The notes under the pieces: generated by a model
What the model saw: only the letters and a program-made list of their open reading frames with translations
What the model was told of the DNA's origin: nothing
The model's database searches: none
NCBI GenBank assembly: GCA_019637815.1
Contig: JAHBUZ010000030.1
Location: 1-43,977, forward strand
DNA from: Chloroflexota bacterium
GTDB taxonomy: Bacteria; Chloroflexota; Limnocylindria; Limnocylindrales; CSP1-4
Length of the DNA: 43,977 nucleotides
Direction of reading: 5' to 3'
Translations under genes and position numbers: made by a program
Shown: positions 15,758-24,962 of the stretch, in pieces
How positions within the stretch are numbered: the stretch's first letter is position 1
How the letters are laid out: each line of letters starts with the position of its first letter

Positions 15758-16309
15758 GTGCCGCCATCCCGACATCGGTCCGGCCTGCTCGTGTCGCTCC
15801 TCATCAGCGTGCTCCTCGTCGCCTGCGGCGGCGGTGGCGCCTCGCCGGACCCGAGCGATATCCCGGAGGCACCGAGCTCGCCACTGCCGAGCCTCGACGC
15901 GACCAGCGTCGCGGTCTGTGGCGCGACGGACGTGATGCTCGACGGCGTGCGCCGGCTGCGTGACGTGGACCTTCGTCGGAGCAACGTGGACCGGCTCGCC
16001 GAGGCGTTCGATACGGTCCTCACCGGCAGGGACATGCTGGCGCAGCGCTATCCGTCCTCGCTCCGTCAGCGGGTCCGGACGCTCGAGATCTCCATCACCA
16101 ACATGGCGATCGCGATCGAGGATCTGCGCACCACGAGTGCCTCGCGGATGAGCGCCACGACCGCGAACATCCGGGGTCGGATCAGCGGTCTGCGCCGCGC
16201 GATCACGAGCTTCCGCACCTTCGTGGGCTGTGACGGGTCGGCCGCGGATGACGATGCCGATGCGTCGGCCGCACCGTCGTCGGCGCCATCGGGCGGTCCC
16301 GGCGACTGA
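15758..16309 (+). CDS. Predicted lipoprotein, unknown function
   Basis: 183 residues from a GTG start with GGAGG 4 nt upstream. A signal peptide ends in the lipobox LLVAC with C23 the predicted lipidated residue, so the protein should be anchored to the outer face of the membrane. A Gly/Ser/Pro-rich linker leads to a helical core (about residues 50-160) with many Arg/Asp/Leu residues and two cysteines (VCGAT, FVGCDG) that could form a disulfide. The tail is Asp/Ala/Ser-rich. I do not recognise the fold. No operon partner is seen. Confidence 0.7.
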   Translation: MPPSRHRSGLLVSLLISVLLVACGGGGASPDPSDIPEAPSSPLPSLDATSVAVCGATDVMLDGVRRLRDVDLRRSNVDRLAEAFDTVLTGRDMLAQRYPSSLRQRVRTLEISITNMAIAIEDLRTTSASRMSATTANIRGRISGLRRAITSFRTFVGCDGSAADDDADASAAPSSAPSGGPGD

Positions 16310-16412
16310 TCCGGCCGGCCGAGCGGCACCGGACCAGCGGGTGTCGCTCCCGGCGAGCCGTGCCGGGGTGCGCTCGCTCATCGGCGGCGCTCGCCCATCG
16401 GCGGCTCACCCG

Positions 16413-17183
16413 TCAGGCGACCGAGCGCGTGTCCTCTCCGTCGTCCAGCGCCGTGCGCAGCTCGTGGCGATGCTCCCGGAGCCAGCGTCGTGCCTCGTCC
16501 GCGCGCGGGGCGTGCATTCGCAGGAGTGCCTGGAACGCCGGCCCGTGGTTCGCGTGGCGCAGGTGGACCAGCTCGTGGACCACGACCGTGTCGAGCACCC
16601 AGGGCGGCGCCAGGATGAGGCGCCAGCTGAATGACAGGCTGCCCGACACCGCCGCGCTCCCCCACCGGGAACGGGTGTCGCGGACGCTGATCCGGGTCGG
16701 GCGCACACCGAGGGCCGGAGCGAGCGCCGCGCATCGTTCCGTGAGCACGATGCGGGCCTGCTGGCGGAGCCACGCATCGACAGCGGCCGCGGCCGTGGGC
16801 TCATCGGCGGCCCGCACCACCAGGGAGGCCCGGACGCCCACATCGTCGGTGTCCAGTCGTCGGATGACGCTCGTGCGACCGGGGCCTGGCCGGTGCTCCA
16901 CCACGTGCGGGATCCCGTTCACCATGAGCGCGCGGCCCTCGGCGAGCGTCGGTCGCGCGTGGACCTGGGCATGTCGTGCTCGCACCCGCGCCACCGTGCG
17001 TCCGATCCACGCCGCGTGGTCACGGACCATCCGCTCGGCGGTGGCGATCGGTGCGCGCTGTGGCAGCACGACCACCACCTCGCCTGCGTCGCTGACCACG
17101 ATACGGGCACGCCGAGCGCGGGTCGAGCGTCGGATGGTCCACGCCGGGAGCTCAGCACCAGGTCGAGTGGCAGGGTCGGTCAC
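16413..17183 (-). CDS. YgjP-like zinc metallopeptidase (M48/DUF45 family)
   Basis: 256 residues. The zinc motif HELVHLRHANHGPAF has H203, E204 and H207, with H213 the probable third ligand, the HExxH-x5-H arrangement of YgjP/DUF45 proteins. Upstream conserved features are the strand pair ARIVVSDAGEVVVVLPQRAP and the SVRDTRSRWGS motif. Members are cytosolic; some occur with restriction systems, but the physiological substrate is generally unknown. I chose the GTG at 17183 because a TACCAT box lies 7 nt upstream; a GTG at 17201 with GAGG further upstream is an alternative. The upstream tRNA-Ala is divergent. Confident family call. Confidence 0.88.
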   Translation of the reverse strand: MTDPATRPGAELPAWTIRRSTRARRARIVVSDAGEVVVVLPQRAPIATAERMVRDHAAWIGRTVARVRARHAQVHARPTLAEGRALMVNGIPHVVEHRPGPGRTSVIRRLDTDDVGVRASLVVRAADEPTAAAAVDAWLRQQARIVLTERCAALAPALGVRPTRISVRDTRSRWGSAAVSGSLSFSWRLILAPPWVLDTVVVHELVHLRHANHGPAFQALLRMHAPRADEARRWLREHRHELRTALDDGEDTRSVA

Positions 17184-17227
17184 GCCGTCGATGGTACGCA
17201 CTGGACCGCCTCGCGGCCGGATCGCGA

Positions 17228-17233
17228 TATCAT
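17228..17233 (+). promoter_or_regulatory. -10 box (TATCAT) of tRNA-Ala
   Basis: TATCAT ends 10 nt before the tRNA-Ala(GGC) gene, a suitable place for the promoter. The -35 region overlaps the 5' end of the divergent metallopeptidase gene and shows no strong match. Confidence 0.5.
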
Positions 17234-17243
17234 GCGTCGGCTC

Positions 17244-17319
17244 GGGGCGATAGCTCAGCTGGGAGAGCATCTGCATGGCATGCAGAAGGTCCGGGGTTCG
17301 AGCCCCCGTCGCTCCACCA
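17244..17319 (+). tRNA. tRNA-Ala(GGC)
   Basis: Cloverleaf folded by eye: acceptor GGGGCGA with TCGCTCC, D arm GCTC/GAGC, anticodon stem TCTGC/GCAGA with loop ATGGCAT, giving anticodon GGC. The T arm is CGGGG/CCCCG with loop TTCGAGC. G3:U70 is present and CCA is encoded (17317-17319). Together with the CGC isoacceptor at 5280 it covers GCC, GCT and GCG alanine codons. Confidence 0.95.
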
Positions 17320-17332
17320 CCTCGAACGGGAT

Positions 17333-17360
17333 GACGACCGGTCAGCGATGGCCGGTCGTC
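17333..17360 (+). terminator. Hairpin after tRNA-Ala
   Basis: GACGACCGG (17333-17341) pairs perfectly over 9 bp with CCGGTCGTC (17352-17360), 13 nt after the tRNA. The T tract is weak. The hairpin sits between the tRNA and the convergent cation-transporter gene, so it could end transcription from both sides. Confidence 0.6.
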
Positions 17361-17396
17361 GTGATTCCGGGATGAGGGCCTTCGCAAGAGGCCCGG

Positions 17397-18080
17397 TCAG
17401 GCGGCATCGAGCTCGCTCCGCTCGTCTCCTCCCTCGATGATCCTGCCGATGGGTGTCGCGCACGTGTCGCCGTGCCATGCCTCCCGTCCCTCGCGGACGG
17501 CGAACGCAGCGATGACGAGCGCCGCGACGGCATCCGCCCAGTCCCATCCCCAGAGCGCGTTCGCCACGAGGCCGATCAGGACCGCCACCGAGAGCGCGGC
17601 GCACAGGAGCGTCTGACGGGAGTCGGCCACAGCGGTCGCAGAGCCCAGCTCGATGCCCGTCCGTCGCTCCCACCATGAGAGCGCGGGCATGACGAGGACG
17701 CTGAGTAGCGCGATGGCGATGCCGACGGGGCTCACATCGGCCTCCCAGACCCCGGCCAGGGACAGCCCGGCGCCCAGCGCGACCCAGCCGGCAAGGGCGA
17801 AGAACGCGACGGCGATGACCCGCAGCGTCACCTGCTCGTACCGCTCGGGGTCGGACCGGGAGAACTGCCACGCGACGGCGACCGCCGAGAGCACCTCCAC
17901 GAACGAGTCGAGCCCGAACCCGACGAGCGCCATCGACGAGGCCGCCGCACCGGCGACGATGGACACGACCCCCTCGACCAGGTTGTAGGCGATGGTGACC
18001 AGGACGATGAGCCGGATCCGTCGCCGGAGGACCGCCCTCCGCGCCTGGGACGGCGATCGGGCGATCGCGACCTCGGTCAT
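17397..18080 (-). CDS. Cation transporter of the CDF-like superfamily
   Basis: 227 residues with about six membrane helices. The motifs GFGLDSFVEVLSAVAVAWQ (helix 2) and GSATAVADSRQTLLCAALS (helix 5) match a short cation-efflux group often found next to ArsR-type metal sensors. The C-terminus WHGDTCATP is typical of that group; the large cytoplasmic domain of CDF proteins is missing. ATG at 18080 overlaps the stop of the upstream regulator (ATGA at 18077-18080 on the minus strand), so the two are coupled. Given the CmtR-like sensor, Cd(II), Pb(II) or Zn(II) efflux is the best guess; the metal is not shown by the transporter sequence itself. Confidence 0.8.
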   Translation of the reverse strand: MTEVAIARSPSQARRAVLRRRIRLIVLVTIAYNLVEGVVSIVAGAAASSMALVGFGLDSFVEVLSAVAVAWQFSRSDPERYEQVTLRVIAVAFFALAGWVALGAGLSLAGVWEADVSPVGIAIALLSVLVMPALSWWERRTGIELGSATAVADSRQTLLCAALSVAVLIGLVANALWGWDWADAVAALVIAAFAVREGREAWHGDTCATPIGRIIEGGDERSELDAA

Positions 18081-18424
18081 GGGCGAGCGCACCCGGGCAA
18101 CGGGCACCCCGGATCGAGGCAGGGCGCGGACGCATCGACCGCGAGCACGACATCGAGGAGTCGTCGCAGCGCCTCCGCGAGATGTCGATCCGCCAGCTCG
18201 TAGCGAACCTGGCGCCCCTCAGGCTCCGCGATGACGATGCCGCAGTCCCGCAGGCAGGCCAGGTGGTTCGACACGTTCTGGCGTGTGAGGCCCAGCTCGT
18301 CCGCGAGCGCGGCGGGATATGCGGGTCCATCGAGGAGCCGCAGGAGCATCCGGGACCGTGTCGGGTCCGCCATCGCGCGTCCGAGCCGGTGCATCACCTC
18401 GAGGCGCGTGGCGACCGTCAGCAT
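18077..18424 (-). CDS. ArsR/SmtB-family metal sensor, CmtR-like
   Basis: 115 residues with an ArsR winged helix (ADELGLTRQNVSNHLACLRDCGIV) and a wing EGRQVRYELAD. Cysteines fall at 57, 61 and 102, the same numbers as the Cd/Pb ligands of Mycobacterium tuberculosis CmtR, with two further cysteines at 107 and 112 (PCLDPGCPLPGC). ATG at 18424 follows a TACTAT box by 7 nt, so the transcript is probably leaderless. A perfect inverted repeat overlaps that box (18436-18451), fitting autorepression relieved by metal. The coupled transporter downstream is the likely effector gene. Confidence 0.9.
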   Translation of the reverse strand: MLTVATRLEVMHRLGRAMADPTRSRMLLRLLDGPAYPAALADELGLTRQNVSNHLACLRDCGIVIAEPEGRQVRYELADRHLAEALRRLLDVVLAVDASAPCLDPGCPLPGCARP

Positions 18425-18431
18425 CGTCGCG

Positions 18432-18451
18432 ATAGTACAGTGATGACTGTA
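18432..18451. promoter_or_regulatory. CmtR-like operator and -10 box
   Basis: TACAGT-GATG-ACTGTA at 18436-18451 is a perfect 6-4-6 inverted repeat. On the minus strand the -10 box TACTAT (18432-18437) overlaps its edge and stands 7 nt before the regulator's ATG. A repressor bound here would block polymerase. Confidence 0.75.
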
Positions 18452-18516
18452 TCGATGCTCTCGGGTTCGACAGGCGGTGTCCGAGGGGAGCCGATGGCCC
18501 CCATACTCCTCGTTCG

Positions 18517-19316
18517 ATGCCTCCCGCCCGGCGCACCTTCGCCTTCGTCGCCTCGGTGCCCATCGCGGTCCTCGGCGGGCTCATGGGGCTCGGGGGCGCG
18601 GAGTTCCGGCTACCGGTCGTCGCGGGTCCGCTGCGCTATGCGGCACATCAGGCGGTGCCACTCAACCTCGCGGTGTCGATGGCGACGATCTCGGCGTCCC
18701 TCGTCACCCGGTCGGGTCGCTCTCGCTGGACCCGCTCGTGCCGCTCGCGGTGCCCATCGTGGTGATGATCGCGGGTGCGCTCATCACGGCCTGGGTCGGT
18801 CCGGGCATCGCGTCGCGCATGTCCAACGCGCGGCTCGAGGACGTCATCCTGGTGCTGCTCGTGGCCGTCGGCACGATGCTCATGGTGGAGTCGTTCCTGC
18901 CCGCCGCCACCAGCGCGCTCGTGCCCGAGACGCTCTGGCCGGTCGCGGCGTTCACGCTCGGCATCGGCATCGGCATCGGCCTCGTGAGCAGCCTCCTCGG
19001 GGTGGCGGGCGGTGAGCTCATCGTGCCGAGCTTCCTGTTCGCGTTCGGCGTGCCCGTCAAGGTCGCCGGGACCGCCAGTCTCGTCGTCAGCCTGCCCACG
19101 GTCGCGGTGGGTATCGTGCGCTGGGCGCGGCGCGGTGCGTTCGCCGATCGCACGGCGCTCCGGGACACGGTCCTGCCCATGGCGGTCGGCTCGGTCATCG
19201 GAGCCGTGATCGGTGGCCTGCTCGTGGGCGTCGTCGCGGCGGAGGTGCTGAAGCTCGGGCTTGGCGTCGTCCTCATCGTGTCGGCCATCCGGGTGTTCCG
19301 ACACCGGTCGCGCTGA
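18517..19316 (+). pseudogene. TSUP (TauE/SafE) family permease, interrupted by a frameshift
   Basis: Two frames together make one TauE/SafE permease of about 266 residues, the usual length. The first (from ATG 18517) reads MPPARRTFAFVASVPIAVLGGLMGLGGAEFRLPVV and ends in sense near SLVTRS. The continuation VGSLSLDPLVPLAVPIVVMIAG lies in another frame and runs to 19316. The break is at about 18711-18720 and is repaired by adding one base. It may be a sequencing error or a true inactivation; no slippery heptamer is evident. TSUP proteins move sulfite, sulfonates or similar anions. In this block it might act on a metal- or arsenic-linked compound, but that is speculation. Confidence 0.8.
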
Positions 19317-19336
19317 CAGCCAAGGCCATCCCGGGG

Positions 19337-20107
19337 CTACCCCATCGGATCGCCCGCGGGCTTGTTCGCCCGGATGACGGTGCTGTGCATGCCGTCGGCG
19401 ACGACGTGGGTCGGTGCCACCGAGATGTCCGTGAGCCCCGCCGCCCGCAGCCCGGCCTCGTACTCCGCGAACGAGAGTGCACCAGCGATGCAGCCGACCC
19501 ACGAGCCTCGCTCCAGGCGCTGCTGGGGCGTGAGCGTGTCCTCGGCGACGATGTCGGTGATGCCGATGCGTCCTCCTGGCCGCAGGACGCGCCCGATCTC
19601 CCGGAACACCGCGTCCTTGTCCGCGGCGAGGTTGACGACGCAGTTGCTGATGACCACGTCGATGGACGCCGCGGGCAGCGGGATCTCCTCGATCCTGCCC
19701 TTCAGGAACTCGACGTTGCTGGTACCTGCCTCGGCCGCGTTGCGCCGCGCGAGATCGAGCATCTCGTCGGTCATGTCGAGGCCGAACGCGCGACCCGTCG
19801 GACCGACTCGCTGCGCCGAGAGCAGCACGTCGATGCCGCCGCCCGACCCCAGGTCGAGCACCCGCTCCCCCTCGCGCAGCCCTGCCACAGCGGTGGGGTT
19901 GCCGCAGCCGAGCGACGCCAGCACCGCGCCCTCAGGCAGCGCCTCACGGTCGGCGTCGGTGTACAGCTCGGACCCGGTGCCCGGATCCGCCGTCGCGACC
20001 GGACCGCAGCAGCCATCGTCGCAGCAGGCGGCATCAGCCCCCTCGAGGACCGCGATGGCGGCGTTCGCGTAGCGCTCCCGGACGGCATCGTGGAGAAGTT
20101 CGGTCAT
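19337..20107 (-). CDS. arsM: Arsenite methyltransferase ArsM
   Basis: 256 residues. The SAM-binding motif VLDLGSGGGIDVLLSA is at 83-98. The three cysteines that bind As(III) in ArsM enzymes are in their family contexts: SLGCGNP (C68), SNCVVNL (C156) and WVGCIAGA (C206). An N-terminal CC-x3-CC cluster (residues 28-34) is a common extra. The enzyme adds methyl groups from SAM to trivalent arsenic in the cytosol, giving methylated and volatile products. The ATG at 20107 has a GAGGA-type ribosome site. It is divergent from an arsenic-type ArsR across a 32-bp palindrome, so induction by arsenite is likely. Confidence 0.95.
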   Translation of the reverse strand: MTELLHDAVRERYANAAIAVLEGADAACCDDGCCGPVATADPGTGSELYTDADREALPEGAVLASLGCGNPTAVAGLREGERVLDLGSGGGIDVLLSAQRVGPTGRAFGLDMTDEMLDLARRNAAEAGTSNVEFLKGRIEEIPLPAASIDVVISNCVVNLAADKDAVFREIGRVLRPGGRIGITDIVAEDTLTPQQRLERGSWVGCIAGALSFAEYEAGLRAAGLTDISVAPTHVVADGMHSTVIRANKPAGDPMG

Positions 20108-20128
20108 CGTGATCCTCGCGGCGTGCGC

Positions 20129-20160
20129 ATCGATGGTTGTCTATATAGCCATCCATCGAT
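20129..20160. promoter_or_regulatory. ArsR operator between arsM and arsR (32-bp imperfect palindrome)
   Basis: ATCGATGG (20129-20136) and CCATCGAT (20153-20160) are perfect 8-bp arms centred on the palindrome CTATATAG (20141-20148); the 4-nt spacers match only in part. The A/T-rich centre can serve as the -10 of arsR on the plus strand and of arsM on the minus strand. The right arm runs into the proposed arsR ATG. One ArsR dimer could repress both genes. Confidence 0.75.
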
Positions 20161-20509
20161 GAAGATGTCAACCATGCGTCGCCATACCGACCCCGATGTG
20201 CTGCTCCTCCAGGGGGCCGCGGACCCCACGCGACTCGCGATCCTGCGTCAGCTGAGCGATGTCGGCGAGGTCTGCGCCTGCGACCTTGGCCACCCGGACA
20301 TCAGTCAGCCCACCCTGTCCCACCACCTACGGGTGCTGCGCGAAGCGGGCTGGATCACCGGTGACCGGCGCGGGACCTGGATCTGGTACAGCCTCCGACC
20401 CGAGGCGGTGGTGCGGTGGCGTCGCCTCAGCGGCGGCATCGGGATCCCGGGGGCGCCGAGTCCAGAGCCCGATAGGCGACGCCTGGCCGTCGTCCAGCCG
20501 ACCGGATAG
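20159..20509 (+). CDS. arsR: ArsR-family arsenic-responsive repressor
   Basis: 116 residues with a typical ArsR winged helix (CDLGHPDISQPTLSHHLRVLREAGWITGDRRGTWIWYSLRPEAV). VGEVCACDL carries C39-x-C41, the helix-3 As(III)-binding pair seen as ELCVCDL in classical ArsR. Starts at 20159, 20165 or 20174 are all possible; none has a ribosome site, and the TATATA centre of the operator would give a 5' leader of only a few nt, favouring 20159 or 20165. It likely represses itself and arsM. The C-terminal tail is basic and of unknown use. Confidence 0.9.
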   Translation: MKMSTMRRHTDPDVLLLQGAADPTRLAILRQLSDVGEVCACDLGHPDISQPTLSHHLRVLREAGWITGDRRGTWIWYSLRPEAVVRWRRLSGGIGIPGAPSPEPDRRRLAVVQPTG

Positions 20510-20575
20510 CCCGATCCGGATGCGCGCCGCGGATCCGCCGGCCGAACGGCGGCGGATCCAGCGTCTGTGGCGCCT

Positions 20576-21217
20576 CTAGTCGCCGCTCTGCGTCACCACG
20601 AGGCTCGCGCCGAGTCCGATCATCATCCCGCCGCCGGTCACGCGGACCGCGGACAGTCGACGCGGTGACCGACCGAACCACTCCCGCGCTGACCCGGCGA
20701 CGATCGCCCAGACGCTGTCGAAGACGAGGGCGATGAGCGTGAACACGAGACCCAGCACCAGCATCTGGAGTGGCACGCTGCCGGCGTGCGGGTCGACGAA
20801 CTGGGGCAGCACTGCGACGAAGAACACGATCGTCTTGGGGTTCGTCGCGCCCACGATGACGCCCTGGCGCAGCACCGTCCGCGCGGCGACGCTGCGTGCG
20901 GCGGGCGACGAGGGGTCATCGAGCCCGTCGCGGCGGTGACGGATCGCCTGGCTACCGAGGTAGATGAGATACCCCGCGCCGAGCAGCTTCAGAGCCGTGA
21001 ACAGGACGATCGACTGCGCGACGACCGAGCCGACACCGACCGCGACCGCGGTCAGCGGCACGAGAGCACCCAGCTCGTTGCCCACGACGCTCCACAGTCC
21101 ACCGCGACGACCGAGCGCCAGCGACCGACCGATCACGAACAGCACGCTGGGCCCCGGGATGACGATGAGCACGACCGACGCGAGCGAGAACGTGACGAGG
21201 GCTTCGACTGACGGCAT
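20576..21217 (-). CDS. LysE/RhtB-family exporter
   Basis: 213 residues, six predicted membrane helices. The N-terminal motif VLIVIPGPSVLFVIGRSLALGRRGGLWSVVGNELG is diagnostic of the LysE/RhtB family, and GATNPKTIVFFVAVLPQFVDP is the second family signature. These proteins export amino acids or related small molecules by proton exchange. The ATG at 21217 stands 7 nt after a TAGCAT box on this strand, so the message is probably leaderless. It follows the arsenic genes; some LysE-type proteins export methylated or amino-acid-like compounds, but no arsenic role is shown. Confidence 0.88.
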   Translation of the reverse strand: MPSVEALVTFSLASVVLIVIPGPSVLFVIGRSLALGRRGGLWSVVGNELGALVPLTAVAVGVGSVVAQSIVLFTALKLLGAGYLIYLGSQAIRHRRDGLDDPSSPAARSVAARTVLRQGVIVGATNPKTIVFFVAVLPQFVDPHAGSVPLQMLVLGLVFTLIALVFDSVWAIVAGSAREWFGRSPRRLSAVRVTGGGMMIGLGASLVVTQSGD

Positions 21218-21423
21218 CCGCGTGATGCTATCTGCCGCGATGGAGTGGATGGCCATGGTGGAGCGAGAAGCCGAACGGTACGAGCGCGTGCTGGAGAACC
21301 GTCGACGCATCCTGGGATAGCGCTTCCCGCGAGCGCAGGCCGGCAGGCCTCAAGCCTGGGCGGTGCTGACGGGAGCCCCGGCCTCGGAGGTCGTCGGGTA
21401 CGGTCAGTCGCCTCGCGCGCGGG
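21218..21423. other. Gap between lysE-type gene and toxin gene
   Basis: About 206 bp. It holds the TAGCAT promoter of the LysE gene (minus strand, 21225-21230). On the plus strand there is a 26-codon frame (ATG about 21240) encoding a charged helix (EREAERYERVLENRRRILG), which I do not call as a gene. Beyond that I see a G/C-rich stretch with no clear signal. Confidence 0.35.
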
Positions 21424-21837
21424 TCAGATGCTCGCGATCACCACATTGGGGTAGGTGGCGGCCAACCGCCGCAGGTCGTCGGGGTCGTGCGTGAGGACCA
21501 TCCCGCCGCCGAGTCGGATCGCGGTCGCCACGACCATCGCGTCGACCGCCATCTCACTCCCCGCCCGCATGGATGCGAGGAGGTGACCGGCGATCCGGGC
21601 GATCCGAGAGCCCGTGGTGACCACGCGCGTGATGCCCTGCCCAAGCACCAGGTCGATCGCCTCGTCGGTACCGCCACCTCGATACAGCTCGACGAGCACC
21701 GCGGACGGCACGCGTACCGGCACACGCCGATCATGGGCGCTGCGCATCGCCGCGCGGACGCGCTGGTGTCGGGCCGGGTCGCGACCGGGCCATGCAAGCG
21801 CGGACAAGGCTTCGCTATCGAGGATCAGGACGGCCAC
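21424..21837 (-). CDS. PIN-domain toxin, VapC-like
   Basis: 137 residues with PIN-domain order. An Asp near the N-terminus (LILDSEALSAL) and a Glu in AVLVELYRGG come first, followed by AVDAMVVATAIRLGGGMVLTHDPDDLRRLA with the remaining acidic ligands. VapC toxins are Mg-dependent RNases, often cutting tRNA or rRNA. The start at 21837 overlaps the end of the upstream antitoxin gene by 13 nt, the normal toxin-antitoxin layout. No missing acidic residue is apparent, so it should be active. The target RNA is unknown. Confidence 0.88.
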   Translation of the reverse strand: MAVLILDSEALSALAWPGRDPARHQRVRAAMRSAHDRRVPVRVPSAVLVELYRGGGTDEAIDLVLGQGITRVVTTGSRIARIAGHLLASMRAGSEMAVDAMVVATAIRLGGGMVLTHDPDDLRRLAATYPNVVIASI

Positions 21838-22043
21838 AGCTGGTCGAACTGCTCGACGAGCTCATCAGGGACCGGGCCGAACTCAGCATCCAGATCACGC
21901 AGATACTCGTCCAGGAGGTCCCGTTCGAGTTCACGCTCGATCGCCCGCGCCACGAACCCACTCAGGCCACGGTCTCCCACGTGAGACTCGACACGCTCAG
22001 CAAGCCGCTCCTCGATGCTCACCGACCACTTCCTGACTGCCAT
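21825..22043 (-). CDS. Antitoxin of the VapC-like toxin (RHH-type N-terminus)
   Basis: 72 residues: MAVRKWSVSIEERLAERVESHVGDRGLSGFVARAIERELE fits a ribbon-helix-helix DNA-binding domain, with the strand KWSVSI followed by two helices. The acidic C-terminus (RDLDAEFGPVPDELVEQFDQLWPS) suits binding into the toxin. Its stop lies 13 nt inside the toxin gene. The ATG at 22043 follows a TAGGAT box by 6 nt, and a 9-2-9 inverted repeat covers the promoter (22049-22068), the expected site of autorepression. No Shine-Dalgarno is present. Confidence 0.85.
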   Translation of the reverse strand: MAVRKWSVSIEERLAERVESHVGDRGLSGFVARAIERELERDLLDEYLRDLDAEFGPVPDELVEQFDQLWPS

Positions 22044-22048
22044 GTGTC

Positions 22049-22068
22049 AATCCTACCACGGTAGGATT
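22049..22068. promoter_or_regulatory. Toxin-antitoxin operator and -10 box
   Basis: AATCCTACC (22049-22057) and GGTAGGATT (22060-22068) form a perfect 9-bp inverted repeat with a 2-nt spacer. The minus-strand -10 box TAGGAT (22050-22055) lies inside it, 6 nt before the antitoxin ATG. Binding of the antitoxin dimer would shut the promoter. Confidence 0.8.
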
Positions 22069-22152
22069 TGCCGGTCGAAGGGTCCGTGGCCCAGAACGCA
22101 TCCGAACCCACTCGGGAACGCGCGTGGGCTGTCCGACCTCGCGCGCGTCGGG

Positions 22153-22158
22153 TACCAT
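22153..22158 (+). promoter_or_regulatory. -10 box (TACCAT), probable leuS promoter
   Basis: TACCAT lies 9 nt before the ATG of a short leader frame and about 160 nt before leuS. Just upstream CCGAC (22132-22136) and GTCGG (22147-22151) form an inverted repeat. It would give leuS a 5' leader of roughly 150 nt. Confidence 0.4.
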
Positions 22159-22167
22159 CGAGACCTC

Positions 22168-22254
22168 ATGGTCATGCTGACTCTGCCCGCACGCGTCCCG
22201 ATCGCCCCACCACGGCTCCGCGTGCTCGTGCTTACCGGGGTCGCCGGCGCCTGA
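22168..22254 (+). CDS. Possible leader peptide (28 aa) upstream of leuS
   Basis: The frame encodes MVMLTLPARVPIAPPRLRVL followed by VLTGVAGA: 5 Leu, 5 Val and 1 Ile in 28 residues. It starts close after the presumed leuS promoter and stops 63 nt before leuS. A short Leu-rich peptide here could sense charged tRNA-Leu by ribosome stalling. Self-complementary G/C segments follow the stop (CGGCG-CCTGA-CGCCG around 22248), but I could not establish mutually exclusive hairpins. Leu content is only moderately raised, so chance is possible. Confidence 0.25.
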   Translation: MVMLTLPARVPIAPPRLRVLVLTGVAGA

Positions 22255-22317
22255 CGCCGCGCGGCCAGACACCGATCCCGTCCGACCCGGCAGCCTGACC
22301 CACCCCGGAGCACCGCC

Positions 22318-24879
<2,562 letters not shown>

Positions 24880-24962
24880 TCGTTCGTGGCCCGGGCGCGC
24901 AGCGAGCGCACTCGTGTGCGTGAGCGAGCAAGCGCAGGCGTGCGACGCCGCATGGGCGCGCC

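Noticed and set aside
17244..17319. tRNA-Ala as an integration site
   Set aside because: I saw no integrase gene and no repeated tRNA 3' end in the following 5 kb.
21240..21320. 26-codon frame MEWMAMVEREAERYERVLEN and on
   Set aside because: It has a helix-like composition but no ribosome site, no clean TAnnnT box and no known family; too short to support.
22069..22317. T-box riboswitch upstream of leuS
   Set aside because: No T-box consensus (AGGGTGGNACCGCG-like) or specifier-loop structure could be found in the leader.
24880..24962. Terminator between leuS and the DinB-like gene
   Set aside because: Only a weak 5-bp hairpin (CGCAC/GTGCG, near 24908-24922) without a T tract is visible, too little to call.
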